This document shows, piece by piece, positions 33,185 through 40,316 of a stretch of DNA of 40,316 nucleotides (position 1 is its first letter; each line of letters starts with the position of its first letter). Source of the stretch: DASVLX01 sp035552275 (GTDB lineage: Bacteria > Actinomycetota > Actinomycetes > Mycobacteriales > Pseudonocardiaceae); NCBI GenBank assembly GCA_035552275.1, contig DASZLR010000138.1:1-40316 (forward strand). Direction: 5' to 3'. The notes below the pieces were generated by a model, which worked only from the letters and a program-made list of their open reading frames with translations, was not told the origin of the DNA and ran no database searches. The translations under genes were made by a program, and so were the position numbers.

Positions 33185-34609
33185 ATGACTGAGATCTTCA
33201 AGGCCCGTATCCCGTATGAGTCGATGGATCCGCTGACGATCGGATCGACGGACGACGACAGCAAGATCTACCGGGATGAGCTGGAGCTGGAGTTCCCGCG
33301 GAAGAACTTGCTGGCGGCGATCTACCCCGAGGAGCCGCGGGCAGTTCCCGACACGACTGCGGAGGCCCGCCGCGCGTTCTCGCAGCCGGTCGCGGGCCCG
33401 CCCCTGGCGCAACTGCTCGACGGTGGACGGAGCATCACCGTCGTCATCGACAACCAGTTCCGGCCGACGCCGGCAGCGAAGATCCTGCCCGCCGTGCTGG
33501 ACGAGATCGAGCGGGCGGGCACGACGAAGGCGACCGTCATCACGGGCAACGGCAAGGTGTTCCCGCTGTCGGCGACCGACATCGAGCAGAAGGTGGGTCG
33601 GGAAAACCTGGCGCGCATGGAGCGACTGGGCATCCCGCTGCTGCAGAACGACCCCCTGAACTACGACGCCTACACCTATCTGGGGATCACCTCCCGAGGC
33701 ACGCCCGCGTACGTCCACAAGTCGGTGACCGAGAACGAGGTCGTCCTCGCCATCGGCCAGGCCCAGGCCAACCACTGGGGGTACGGCGGAGGCGGCAAGC
33801 TGGTGATGCCCGGCGTTTGCGCGGACGCCACCATTGAGGCGAACCACGCCAACTTCACGATGTCGCCGCAGACGCACTACGGCGCACTCGCCGGGCCGAT
33901 GCGTTCGGACATCGACGAGATCGCGACCATGTCCGGGCTGACCGCGACGCTGGATGTCCTACTGGACACTTCCGGGCGAGTGTTCGAGATGAGCTTCGGC
34001 GCACACCCAAACTCTCACCGGCGTGCGATCGAGCGGTTCAACGAGGTGTACGCCTTCAAGAATCCGGTCCCCGAGCACGGCCCAGCGGACATCGCGATCT
34101 GCGGCGTCTTCGCACCCACCGATCATCTGTTCTTCCACACCGGGTGGGGGTGCATGTCGGCCGACTATGTCGTTCGTGACGGCGGAACGATCATCTACAC
34201 CAGCCCTTCTCCCGGAGTGCAGTGCGAGGCCGGCGACTTCCCGGGGCTGGCGCTGTTGGACCTGATGAAGCCGTACATGCCTCCGACGCAGGAGAGCTAC
34301 GAGCGAATGCTGCGCGACATCCACGCGCGGCACATTCAGATGTGGGCGGGGTGCATCTGGGCCCCGATCTACGAGGTGATGTTGAAGAAGCACCTCACTC
34401 TCGTCACGCTTGAGGAAAACCTGGACATGGCGGCGGACATCGGCATAGACGCCACGACGTCGCTGGAGACGGCGTTCGCCGCCGCGATGCGGCGGCACGG
34501 CCCCGACGCGAAGGTCGTGATCCTTCCGTATGCCCGCTACCAGCTGCCCGACAATCTGGTGCGTCTCGACGCCCAGCCGCTGCGGTTCCCGCAGGAGGCC
34601 GGCAGGTGA
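33185..34609 (+). CDS. larA: LarA-family nickel-pincer enzyme (lactate racemase homolog) with altered catalytic site
   Basis: This 474-residue member of the lactate racemase family uses the nickel-pincer nucleotide (NPN) cofactor to racemise or epimerise 2-hydroxy acids by hydride transfer. Judged against remembered Lactiplantibacillus LarA, Lys205 in GGGGKLVMPG matches the cofactor-anchoring Lys184, His197 (ANHWG) matches His174, and His221 (EANHANF) matches His200. Arg93 (DNQFRP) matches Arg75. The segment equivalent to TGFHRP, holding catalytic His108, is TGNGKV here, so one of the two catalytic bases is missing. The length is longer than the usual 420-430. It leads the lar operon, and its stop overlaps the next start (GTGA). 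The substrate is unknown; lactate racemisation should not be assumed. Confidence 0.88.
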   Translation: MTEIFKARIPYESMDPLTIGSTDDDSKIYRDELELEFPRKNLLAAIYPEEPRAVPDTTAEARRAFSQPVAGPPLAQLLDGGRSITVVIDNQFRPTPAAKILPAVLDEIERAGTTKATVITGNGKVFPLSATDIEQKVGRENLARMERLGIPLLQNDPLNYDAYTYLGITSRGTPAYVHKSVTENEVVLAIGQAQANHWGYGGGGKLVMPGVCADATIEANHANFTMSPQTHYGALAGPMRSDIDEIATMSGLTATLDVLLDTSGRVFEMSFGAHPNSHRRAIERFNEVYAFKNPVPEHGPADIAICGVFAPTDHLFFHTGWGCMSADYVVRDGGTIIYTSPSPGVQCEAGDFPGLALLDLMKPYMPPTQESYERMLRDIHARHIQMWAGCIWAPIYEVMLKKHLTLVTLEENLDMAADIGIDATTSLETAFAAAMRRHGPDAKVVILPYARYQLPDNLVRLDAQPLRFPQEAGR

Positions 34610-34905
34610 GTTCGGTCGCGAACGTTGACGCCGGCCAGTCCGGCGCTCCCGATCAGGTCAAGGGGTCCACCACGATCGTCGAATTCCTGAAGCGACACCC
34701 CGACGGGTCCGGGCAGCGTCTGCTGTCCGCGGTGGCGGTCCCGTGCGCGTTCTGCGGTGCCGCGCTGCGCGAGCCCATCACGCTCGCGGCCCGCCGGCAC
34801 GGCCGGGACCCGGGGGCGTTCCTGAGGCTCTTCCAGGCACTTGACGACGGCTGGCCCGACGACGCACTGATCGAGGCGGCTCGGCGCCGTGTCCGGCGGG
34901 GCTGA
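34606..34905 (+). CDS. Small DUF1858-like CxxC protein in the lar operon
   Basis: The 99-residue protein has an unstructured N-terminus (about 1-22), then TTIVEFLKRHPDGSGQRLLS, then VPCAFCGAALREPITLAARRHGRDPGAFLRLFQAL. The TIxExLxxxP - PCxxC - TLxxAxxxHGxD layout resembles DUF1858, a small helical domain found with hybrid-cluster and iron-repair proteins. It carries only the two cysteines of CAFC (residues 47 and 50). GTG overlaps the larA stop and has GCAGGAGG upstream; larE follows 28 bases later. I know of no assigned role in NPN-cofactor synthesis. Possible roles are supply of sulfur to LarE, nickel handling, or being a subunit of the LarA homolog. All are inference. Confidence 0.8.
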   Translation: MSSVANVDAGQSGAPDQVKGSTTIVEFLKRHPDGSGQRLLSAVAVPCAFCGAALREPITLAARRHGRDPGAFLRLFQALDDGWPDDALIEAARRRVRRG

Positions 34906-34933
34906 TCGACGTTCGGAAATGGAGGTTCACACA

Positions 34934-35797
34934 ATGAGCGTTCTTCAGGTGGGCACCCAGGCGGCGAGCACCTCGCCCACCGACGACGAGGTACTGGACG
35001 AGGTGCGTCGGCGCATCCGCGAGCTGGACTCGGTGCTCGTCGCCTTCTCCGGCGGGGTCGACTCGTCTCTCGTGGCGGCGGTCGCCGCCGAACAGCTGGG
35101 TCCACGGGCTGTCGCGGTGACCGCGGTGTCCCCGGCACTGGCGAGCGGGGAGCTCGACGGGGCTCGACGGGTGGCCCGGGCCATCGGTATCACCCACGAG
35201 ATCGTCAACACCGGCGAGCTGGCCCGGCCGGAGTACCGGCGTAACGGCCGGGACCGGTGCTACCACTGCAAGACCGAACTCTACGACCGCCTGGGTGCGC
35301 TGGCTGCCGGTCGCGGGCTCGTCGCCGTGCTGTCGGGGGCCAACGCCGACGATGTCGGCGATTGGCGACCCGGGTTGCGGGCAGCGGCCGAGCACAACGT
35401 CCGTCACCCGCTGCTTGAGGCCGGGGCGGGTAAGGACGCGGTCCGCGCCATCGCGCGCCGGCTCGGGGTGCCCAGCGCGGATAAGCCCGCCTCGCCGTGC
35501 CTGGCCTCCCGGCTGCCCTACGGGACCGCGGTCAGCGCGCCCGTCCTGGCCCAGGTTGACCGCGCCGAGGTCGCACTGAAGGCTCTTGGGCACCGCATTC
35601 TGCGGGTCCGCCACTACGGCACCACGGCGCGAGTGGAGTTCGGCACCGACGACCTCGCCGCACTGGACGCCGACGGGGCACTCGACCGCGTCCGGGCTGC
35701 CGTGCTCGGCGCCGGATACGAGTCGGTGGAGATCGACGATCGCCCGTTCCGGTCGGGTGCGCTGAACCTGCGCCTCACTCCGGTGGAGAAGTTGTGA
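34934..35797 (+). CDS. larE: LarE, ATP-dependent sacrificial sulfur transferase for the nickel-pincer cofactor
   Basis: The 287-residue PP-loop enzyme adenylates the pyridinium dicarboxylate mononucleotide and inserts sulfur to form the pincer thio-acids. The PP-loop is VAFSGGVDSS (37-46), followed by RCYHCKTELY (108-117) and SPCLASRLPYG. Cys189 in that last motif matches the cysteine that Lactiplantibacillus LarE gives up, becoming dehydroalanine. The extra C-terminal cysteines of [4Fe-4S]-type LarE proteins are absent, so a single-use mechanism is likely. ATG 34934 with GGAGG upstream is preferred to an in-frame start at 34889. Its stop overlaps the larB start (GTGA). Confidence 0.92.
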   Translation: MSVLQVGTQAASTSPTDDEVLDEVRRRIRELDSVLVAFSGGVDSSLVAAVAAEQLGPRAVAVTAVSPALASGELDGARRVARAIGITHEIVNTGELARPEYRRNGRDRCYHCKTELYDRLGALAAGRGLVAVLSGANADDVGDWRPGLRAAAEHNVRHPLLEAGAGKDAVRAIARRLGVPSADKPASPCLASRLPYGTAVSAPVLAQVDRAEVALKALGHRILRVRHYGTTARVEFGTDDLAALDADGALDRVRAAVLGAGYESVEIDDRPFRSGALNLRLTPVEKL

Positions 35798-36483
35798 CAC
35801 CCGGAACCTTCCGCGTTGAGGGCGTCGCCGAGCTCGACACCAACCGGCGGCGCCGCACCGGTGTCCCCGAGGTCGTGTTCGGGGAGCGCAAGACCACTGA
35901 GCAGACCCTGCGGCTGCTCGGCGAGCTCCGCCGCGCCGACCCCTCCGGGCCCGCCCTCGCCACGCGCTGCGGCCCCGAGGTGATCGCCTCGGCCGGTCCG
36001 GCGTTCCCCGGCGAGGTGGTCGAGGTGGACCCGGTCGGTCGCACCGTCGTCGTAGGCGAGCTCCCGGCCCCGACCGGGCGCACGGTTGTGCTGACCGCCG
36101 GCACCACCGACCTCCCGGTCGCGCACGAGTGCCGCACGACGCTCCGGGCCCTCGGCCTGTCCGTCGACCTGCTGCCCGACGTCGGAGTCGCGGGCCTGCA
36201 CCGCCTGCTGGGGCACCTCGACGAACTGCGGACCGCGCAGAGCGTCATCGTGGTCGCCGGCATGGACGGTGCGCTCCCGAGCGTTGTCGCCGGACTGGTC
36301 GAGGCTCCGGTGATCGGTGTGCCGGTCAGCGTCGGCTACGGGGTCGCCGCCGGCGGGATCGCCGCGGCCTGCACCATGCTCTCCTCGTGCAGCCCCGGGC
36401 TGGTCGTGGTGAACATCGACAACGGGTTCGGCGCCGCCGTGCACGCCGCCAAGATCAACCGGATGGTGCACGGTGCCCGCTGA
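35794..36483 (+). CDS. larB: LarB, NaAD carboxylase/hydrolase of nickel-pincer cofactor synthesis
   Basis: The 229-residue PurE-like enzyme catalyses the first step of NPN synthesis: carboxylation of nicotinic acid adenine dinucleotide at C5 and cleavage to the mononucleotide. Characteristic motifs are TAGTTDLPVAHEC, DVGVAGLHRLL, VVAGMDGALPSVVAGLV, PVSVGYG and VVNIDNGFGAA. Cys199 (SSCSPG) matches the cysteine that forms the covalent adduct with substrate. The length is usual. The GTG start lies in the larE stop and has GGAG nearby; the stop lies 11 bases inside larC. The tight overlaps indicate equal, coupled expression of the pathway. Confidence 0.94.
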   Translation: MTPGTFRVEGVAELDTNRRRRTGVPEVVFGERKTTEQTLRLLGELRRADPSGPALATRCGPEVIASAGPAFPGEVVEVDPVGRTVVVGELPAPTGRTVVLTAGTTDLPVAHECRTTLRALGLSVDLLPDVGVAGLHRLLGHLDELRTAQSVIVVAGMDGALPSVVAGLVEAPVIGVPVSVGYGVAAGGIAAACTMLSSCSPGLVVVNIDNGFGAAVHAAKINRMVHGAR

Positions 36484-37693
36484 GGCGACCTGCTGGATCG
36501 ATGCTTCGGCCGGGATCGCCGGCGACATGATCGTCGCCGCATTGATCGACGCCGGGGCCAACGAGCAGCGGGTACGGGCCGCCGTCACCTCGCTGGGCGT
36601 CCCCGGGCTCGACCTGCACACCAGCTCCGACCGGCGCGGCGGGTTCGCCTGTCGTCGTGTCCACGTCACCATCCCCGAGCACGATCACGTCAACCGCCAC
36701 CTCGCCGACGTCATCTCACTGATCGACAGCAGCGACCTCACAGACCGGGCCAAGGCCACCGCCCGTCGTGTCTTTGCCTGCCTCGCCGCGGCCGAGGGAG
36801 CCGTGCACGGCGCGCCGGCCGAGTCGGTGCACTTCCACGAGGTCGGCGCGCACGACGCGCTGGCCGACGTGGTCGGCGCCGTCGCGGCCCTGGATGACCT
36901 GGGGCTGCTCGCGGACGGGGCCCGCATCGTGTGCTCGGCGCTCGCAGCCGGGAGCGGCACCGTCCGCGCACAGCACGGCCGGCTACCCGTTCCCGTACCT
37001 GCCGTCGTCCACCTCGCCGCACAGAACGGACTCGAACTGTGCGGCGGGGACCTCGTCGGGGAGCGCGCCACCCCGACTGGGGCGGCCCTCGCCGCAGCGG
37101 TCGGGCAGCCGGGGCCGTTCCCCACCATGGCCGTGCGTTCCGTCGGGATTGGCGGGGGAAGCCGGGACACTCCGGACCGGCCGAACATCACCCGCGTGGT
37201 GCTCGGCTCGACCCGCACCGCGGACGGGCCGCTCCCCGGGGACGCCGTCGTCGTCGAGGCGACGGTCGACGACCTCGACCCGCAGCTCTGGCCGTCCGTC
37301 CTGCGCGCCGTCCGAGCCGCGGGGGCGTGGGACTGCTGGACGACAGCGATCATCGCCCGCCACGGGCGGCCCGGACAGGTCCTGTCGGCGATCTGCGACG
37401 AGACGGTGCGCGAGGCCGTCGCCGACGCCGTGTTCCGGCACTCCACCACGATCGGGCTGCGCTGGTCACGGTGGCACCGTGCCGTGCTGCCGCGGCGGTC
37501 GGTTACCGTTCGGGTCGGTCCGCCCGAGGCGCGGCAGGAGATCGCGGTCAAGGTCGCACAGCTGGGCACGGAGCTGCGGCGGGCCAAACCAGAACTGGCC
37601 GACCTCGAAGCGGCCGCGCTCGCGCTGGACCGGCCGATTGCGGCGGTCCACGCCGAAGCGATGCGGGAGTTCGACCGCGTCGAGCCTCGGTGA
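36473..37693 (+). CDS. larC: LarC, nickel insertase of nickel-pincer cofactor synthesis, single unbroken frame
   Basis: The 406-residue CTP-dependent cyclometallase inserts nickel to complete the NPN cofactor. The N-terminal part (WIDASAGIAGDMIVAALIDAG, HFHEVGAHDALADVVGAVAALDDLG, PVPVPAVVHL, ERATPTGAALA) and the C-terminal LarC2 part (VVVEATVDDLDPQLWPSVLRAVRAAGAWDCWTTAIIARHGRPG) lie in one frame. In Lactiplantibacillus these halves are joined by programmed -1 frameshifting, which is not needed here. The GTG start lies 11 bases inside larB. No hairpin follows; the next gene is convergent, 123 bases away. The His-rich HFHEVG segment probably binds metal. Confidence 0.93.
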   Translation: MPAEATCWIDASAGIAGDMIVAALIDAGANEQRVRAAVTSLGVPGLDLHTSSDRRGGFACRRVHVTIPEHDHVNRHLADVISLIDSSDLTDRAKATARRVFACLAAAEGAVHGAPAESVHFHEVGAHDALADVVGAVAALDDLGLLADGARIVCSALAAGSGTVRAQHGRLPVPVPAVVHLAAQNGLELCGGDLVGERATPTGAALAAAVGQPGPFPTMAVRSVGIGGGSRDTPDRPNITRVVLGSTRTADGPLPGDAVVVEATVDDLDPQLWPSVLRAVRAAGAWDCWTTAIIARHGRPGQVLSAICDETVREAVADAVFRHSTTIGLRWSRWHRAVLPRRSVTVRVGPPEARQEIAVKVAQLGTELRRAKPELADLEAAALALDRPIAAVHAEAMREFDRVEPR

Positions 37694-37816
37694 CGCATTG
37701 TCGGCGGCCAGATCGTCGGCGCGGGCAGCGCAAGCGGATAAGAGGCGACAAAAGGCAGGGTCGGCGGTAGCAAGGCTTGTTCAGACTCGCGCACCGAGCC
37801 GTTCACCCCCGGTGGG

Positions 37817-38389
37817 TTACCGCTGCGGGCGCCCTTCTGCCGTGGGGAATTCGCCGCTTTCGATGCGGGCGGACACCCGGCGCCAGAAGGCGAGTGCGGT
37901 GTGTTCCATCTCCAGGCCGAGTTCGAGGGTGATCATGCGGGTCGCGACGTCCGGGACGTCGCCGAAGCGTTGTCGCATCTGTTCGTACTCGGCGATGCGG
38001 CGTTCGTGCTGGGTTATCTGGTCCTTGGCGAGGCGGGCGATGTCCTCCGGGCCGGCGAGTTCGTTGAAGAACAGTTTGATCTCGGCGACGTCACGCAGTT
38101 CGAAATGGGCGTTGACCGGTTCGGCCAGCCAGGCCCGCTGTGCCGCCAGTCCGGCGTCGGTGATCGAGTAGGTCTTGCGGCGGCGTCCGAAGTCCTCCTC
38201 GTCCAATTCGAGCAGGCCGGCCTCTTCCAGCCGTTTCGGCTCCGAGTAGAGCTGCGCGTGCGGGAAGTTCCAGAAGTAGCCGACTGAGCGCCCGATCGCC
38301 CGCTTGAGGTCGTACGAGGTGGACGGGCCGCGTAGCGCGATCAGCCCGAGCACCACGTATGAGGTCGTGGACAGCCGAACCGTTGACAT
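37817..38389 (-). CDS. PadR-family regulator
   Basis: The 190-residue repressor has an N-terminal winged helix (STTSYVVLGLIALRGPSTSYDLKRAIGRSVGYFWNFPHAQLYSEPKRLEEAGLLELDEEDFGRRRKTYSITDAGL, about 7-82) and a C-terminal helical dimerisation domain of the Vir_act_alpha type. PadR members commonly respond to phenolic acids or other small aromatics. The ATG at 38389 has a -10-like TACGAT (38397-38402) ending seven bases before it, so it may be leaderless. A 31-bp palindrome covers the area upstream of that. It is divergent from a CoA ligase gene and probably controls both. Confidence 0.92.
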   Translation of the reverse strand: MSTVRLSTTSYVVLGLIALRGPSTSYDLKRAIGRSVGYFWNFPHAQLYSEPKRLEEAGLLELDEEDFGRRRKTYSITDAGLAAQRAWLAEPVNAHFELRDVAEIKLFFNELAGPEDIARLAKDQITQHERRIAEYEQMRQRFGDVPDVATRMITLELGLEMEHTALAFWRRVSARIESGEFPTAEGRPQR

Positions 38390-38396
38390 GCTCTTG

Positions 38397-38440
38397 ATCG
38401 TACCGTAACCTCCAGACCGTCTGAAACAGACGGTCTGGAG
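38397..38440. promoter_or_regulatory. PadR operator palindrome and leaderless promoter
   Basis: CTCCAGACCGTCTG (38410-38423) and CAGACGGTCTGGAG (38427-38440) are perfect 14-base arms with an AAA centre. On the minus strand it overlaps the expected -35 region (TTCAGA, 17 bases before TACGAT at 38397-38402). On the plus strand it is 50 bases from the CoA ligase start, in promoter range. Confidence 0.82.
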
Positions 38441-38490
38441 CGGACTATTGACCTCGCCGCGTAGATCGACAGGGACGGAAGGGGCCGGGC

Positions 38491-40053
38491 ATGGACCTGG
38501 GCACGGTGTTGCGGTGGGCGGCCGACCGCTACCCGCATCGGCGAGCGGTCGGGGGGCCGCACCCGATGACCTACGCGCAGTGGGACGCGCACACGAACCG
38601 GCTGGCGCGGGAGCTGGCCGCGCTCGGCGTAAGTCGGGGCGATCGCGTGGCGTTGCCGTTGGCTGGCGGGGAACGGCAGGCCAGCCTGCACTTCGCGGTG
38701 CAGAAGCTGGGCGCGGTGTCGGTGCCGCTGTCGTTCCGACTGGGGCCGGCGGAACTCGGGTACTGCCTCGGCGACGCCGGGGTCTCGCTGCTGGTGACCG
38801 ACGAGTCCACGGCCGAGGTCGCCGACCGGGCGCTGGCCGACCTCCCGCCGGTGCCGCGGGTGGCGTCCGGCCCGCCGGCCGAGGACACCCTGGAGCGGCG
38901 GGCGCTGGCGTGTTCGGACAGTGCGCCGGACGTGGCGGTGTCGGACCGCGACATCAGCGTGATGCTGTACACCTCCGGCACCACCGGAAAGCCGAAGGGC
39001 GTGCCGCGCACGCATTCCGCGGAGCACCACGCGTCGATCGCCCATCTGATCCAGAGTGGACAGTCGCGGTTCGACGCGACGCTCGGCGTGATGCCGTTGT
39101 TCCACACGATGGGCCTGCGCACCCTGATCTCGACGGTGCTCGGCGGCGGCACCTGGGTGCCGCAGGCGCCGTTCGACGCGGAACAGGCGTTGGAACTCAT
39201 TCTCGCCGAGCGGATCGACTCGCTGTATCTGGTGCCGACGATCTACTGGTCGTTGCTGCGCACCGGCCGACTGGGCGAGGCGACCTCGGTGCGCAAGCTC
39301 GCGTATGCCGGCGCGTCGATGACCCCGGCGCTGGCCGAGGAACTGGCCGGTGCGCTGCGCCCGGAGTCCTTCGTGAACCACCTGGGCAGCACCGAGATCT
39401 ACACCTTCGCGATCGGTCCGGACGTGTTGGCCAAGCCGGGATCCGCGGGCCGTGCCGGGGTGTTCTCCCAGGTGCGGCTGGTTGATCCGAATCCCGCCGC
39501 CGGCCCGGAGGACGTGGTGAAGCCGGGTGAGCTGGGCCAGCTCGCGGTGTCGATGCGCAGCCCGGAGGCGTTCACCGGGTATTGGCACCGGTCGGACGCG
39601 GACGCGACGGCGATCCGGGACGGCTGGTACTTCCCGGGCGACCTGGCGATCACCGACGACGACGGTGACCTGTGGGTCGAAGGCCGCGTGGACGACGTGA
39701 TCAACTCCGGCGGAGAGAACATCTATCCGGACGACATCGAGGACGCACTGGTCCGCTGCGCCGCGGTCCGCGAGATCGTCGTGGTCGGGCTGGCCGACGA
39801 CCGGTGGGGACAGGCCGCGACCGCGTTCTTCGTCGCTGCCGACGGAATGACGCCCGAGCACGCGACGGCGGTGCTGGAGACATACGCGCGGGAGCAGTCG
39901 GGGCTGCCGTCGTTGAAGCGGCCCAAGCGGTTCGTCGCCGTGCCGGAGCTGCCGAAGTCCGCAGTGGGCAAGCTGCTGCGCCGCGAACTGCGGGCCGGGC
40001 GTTACACCGCGTTGTCCGACAGTCTGGCCGGCGCCGGCAAGGGAGTGGCGTGA
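38491..40053 (+). CDS. Acyl/aryl-CoA ligase (ANL superfamily)
   Basis: The 520-residue enzyme activates a carboxylic acid to its CoA thioester with ATP. The P-loop YTSGTTGKPKG is at about 160-170. Motif A5 is HLGSTEIYTFA, A7/A8 are GWYFPGDLAI and GRVDDVINSGGENIYP, and A10 is PKSAVGKLLRREL with catalytic Lys494. The short N-terminus and overall shape recall benzoate/4-chlorobenzoate and related aryl-CoA ligases. GGAAGGGG precedes the ATG. The last bases overlap the start of a molybdenum hydroxylase subunit, which suggests that the CoA ester is then hydroxylated or dehydroxylated by that enzyme. The substrate is not known; an aromatic acid fits the PadR context. Confidence 0.9.
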   Translation: MDLGTVLRWAADRYPHRRAVGGPHPMTYAQWDAHTNRLARELAALGVSRGDRVALPLAGGERQASLHFAVQKLGAVSVPLSFRLGPAELGYCLGDAGVSLLVTDESTAEVADRALADLPPVPRVASGPPAEDTLERRALACSDSAPDVAVSDRDISVMLYTSGTTGKPKGVPRTHSAEHHASIAHLIQSGQSRFDATLGVMPLFHTMGLRTLISTVLGGGTWVPQAPFDAEQALELILAERIDSLYLVPTIYWSLLRTGRLGEATSVRKLAYAGASMTPALAEELAGALRPESFVNHLGSTEIYTFAIGPDVLAKPGSAGRAGVFSQVRLVDPNPAAGPEDVVKPGELGQLAVSMRSPEAFTGYWHRSDADATAIRDGWYFPGDLAITDDDGDLWVEGRVDDVINSGGENIYPDDIEDALVRCAAVREIVVVGLADDRWGQAATAFFVAADGMTPEHATAVLETYAREQSGLPSLKRPKRFVAVPELPKSAVGKLLRRELRAGRYTALSDSLAGAGKGVA

Positions 40054-40316
40054 GCACCGTCTTGAATGGACAGCACGGGTCCACCGCGCGGATCGAGGAT
40101 CCGCCGTTGCTCACCGGCCGCGGCCGGTTCATGGACGACATCGACCCGTTGCCCGGGACGCTGACCGCGGCGGTGGTGCGCAGCCCGTACCCGCATGCCC
40201 GCATCCGTCAGGTGAACCTGGATCGCGCGCGCCGGCATCCGGGCGTGGCCGCGGTGGTCGGCCCGGACGAGGTCACCGCGGCGCTGCGGCCGTTCCCGCT
40301 GGCGCTGAAGACGCCG
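40050..40316 (+). CDS. Xanthine dehydrogenase-family molybdopterin-binding subunit (partial)
   Basis: The first 89 residues of a large catalytic subunit are visible before the window ends. LLTGRGRFMDDIDPLPGTLTAAVVRSPYPHARI and the following HPGVAAVVGPDEV are the standard N-terminal 'hammerhead' sequence of CoxL, XdhB and HcrA-type proteins. The GTG start overlaps the CoA ligase stop (GTGA). The FAD and [2Fe-2S] subunits would be expected beyond the edge. Coupling to a CoA ligase recalls 4-hydroxybenzoyl-CoA reductase, but CO-dehydrogenase-like hydroxylases with other substrates are equally possible from this fragment. Confidence 0.88.
   Translation, partial: MSTVLNGQHGSTARIEDPPLLTGRGRFMDDIDPLPGTLTAAVVRSPYPHARIRQVNLDRARRHPGVAAVVGPDEVTAALRPFPLALKTP

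Noticed and set aside
33185..34609. Calling the LarA homolog a lactate racemase outright
   Set aside because: The segment holding catalytic His108 is changed and no lactate genes are near; the family is wider than lactate.

Overview
The window is very GC-rich, with GTG and TTG starts, dense 1-11 base gene overlaps, a fused E1/E2 2-oxoglutarate enzyme, BkaR/AccR-style acyl-CoA carboxylase genes and secreted proteins with actinobacterial signal peptides. This points to a filamentous actinomycete. Small proteins of Pseudonocardiales type suggest that order, but no rRNA or marker gene is present to settle it. No tRNA, rRNA, CRISPR or phage module was seen.

Layout. (1) 1-11015, all on the minus strand: a broken or very short gene at the left edge, a DUF6104 protein, kgd (2-oxoglutarate decarboxylase/dehydrogenase), a fused double ABC exporter, a strong hairpin terminator, an ABC-2 permease/ATPase pair, and two small conserved proteins. 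(2) 11423-18147: a plus-strand macrolide-type glycosyltransferase converging on a secreted S53 peptidase, then alanine dehydrogenase, a TnpB-only IS200/IS605 element inserted just upstream of ald, and a secreted SGNH hydrolase. (3) 18230-25452: an FAD aromatic hydroxylase behind a palindromic operator, a secreted phosphoesterase with a lipoprotein, a TetR regulator, a second SGNH hydrolase, and a divergent MarR / FAD-oxidoreductase pair sharing a nested-palindrome promoter. (4) 25470-30343: a branched-chain acyl-CoA operon (carboxyltransferase, biotin carboxylase/BCCP, acyl-CoA dehydrogenase) preceded by two 16-bp operators. Related half-sites in front of the TetR gene link the two. (5) 30644-32644: a second, larger secreted S53 peptidase ended by a long palindrome. 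(6) 33185-37693: a five-gene operon, larA homolog - small CxxC protein - larE - larB - larC, which makes the nickel-pincer nucleotide cofactor and a nickel enzyme using it. (7) 37817-40316: a PadR regulator divergent from an aryl/acyl-CoA ligase whose stop overlaps the start of a xanthine-dehydrogenase-family molybdenum subunit cut by the window end; a 31-bp perfect palindrome lies between them.

The most interesting part is region 6. The LarA homolog keeps the cofactor-anchoring lysine and several histidines, but it appears to lack one of the two catalytic histidines of lactate racemase. Its operon also carries a 99-residue DUF1858-like CxxC protein between larA and larE that has no assigned role in this pathway. 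Together with a full-length LarC that needs no frameshift, this suggests a nickel-pincer enzyme of unknown substrate and possibly altered chemistry.

Regulation is unusually readable: four regulator-type palindromes can be seen at promoters, and three genes have a TANNNT -10 box 6-7 bases from the start codon, which suggests leaderless transcripts.
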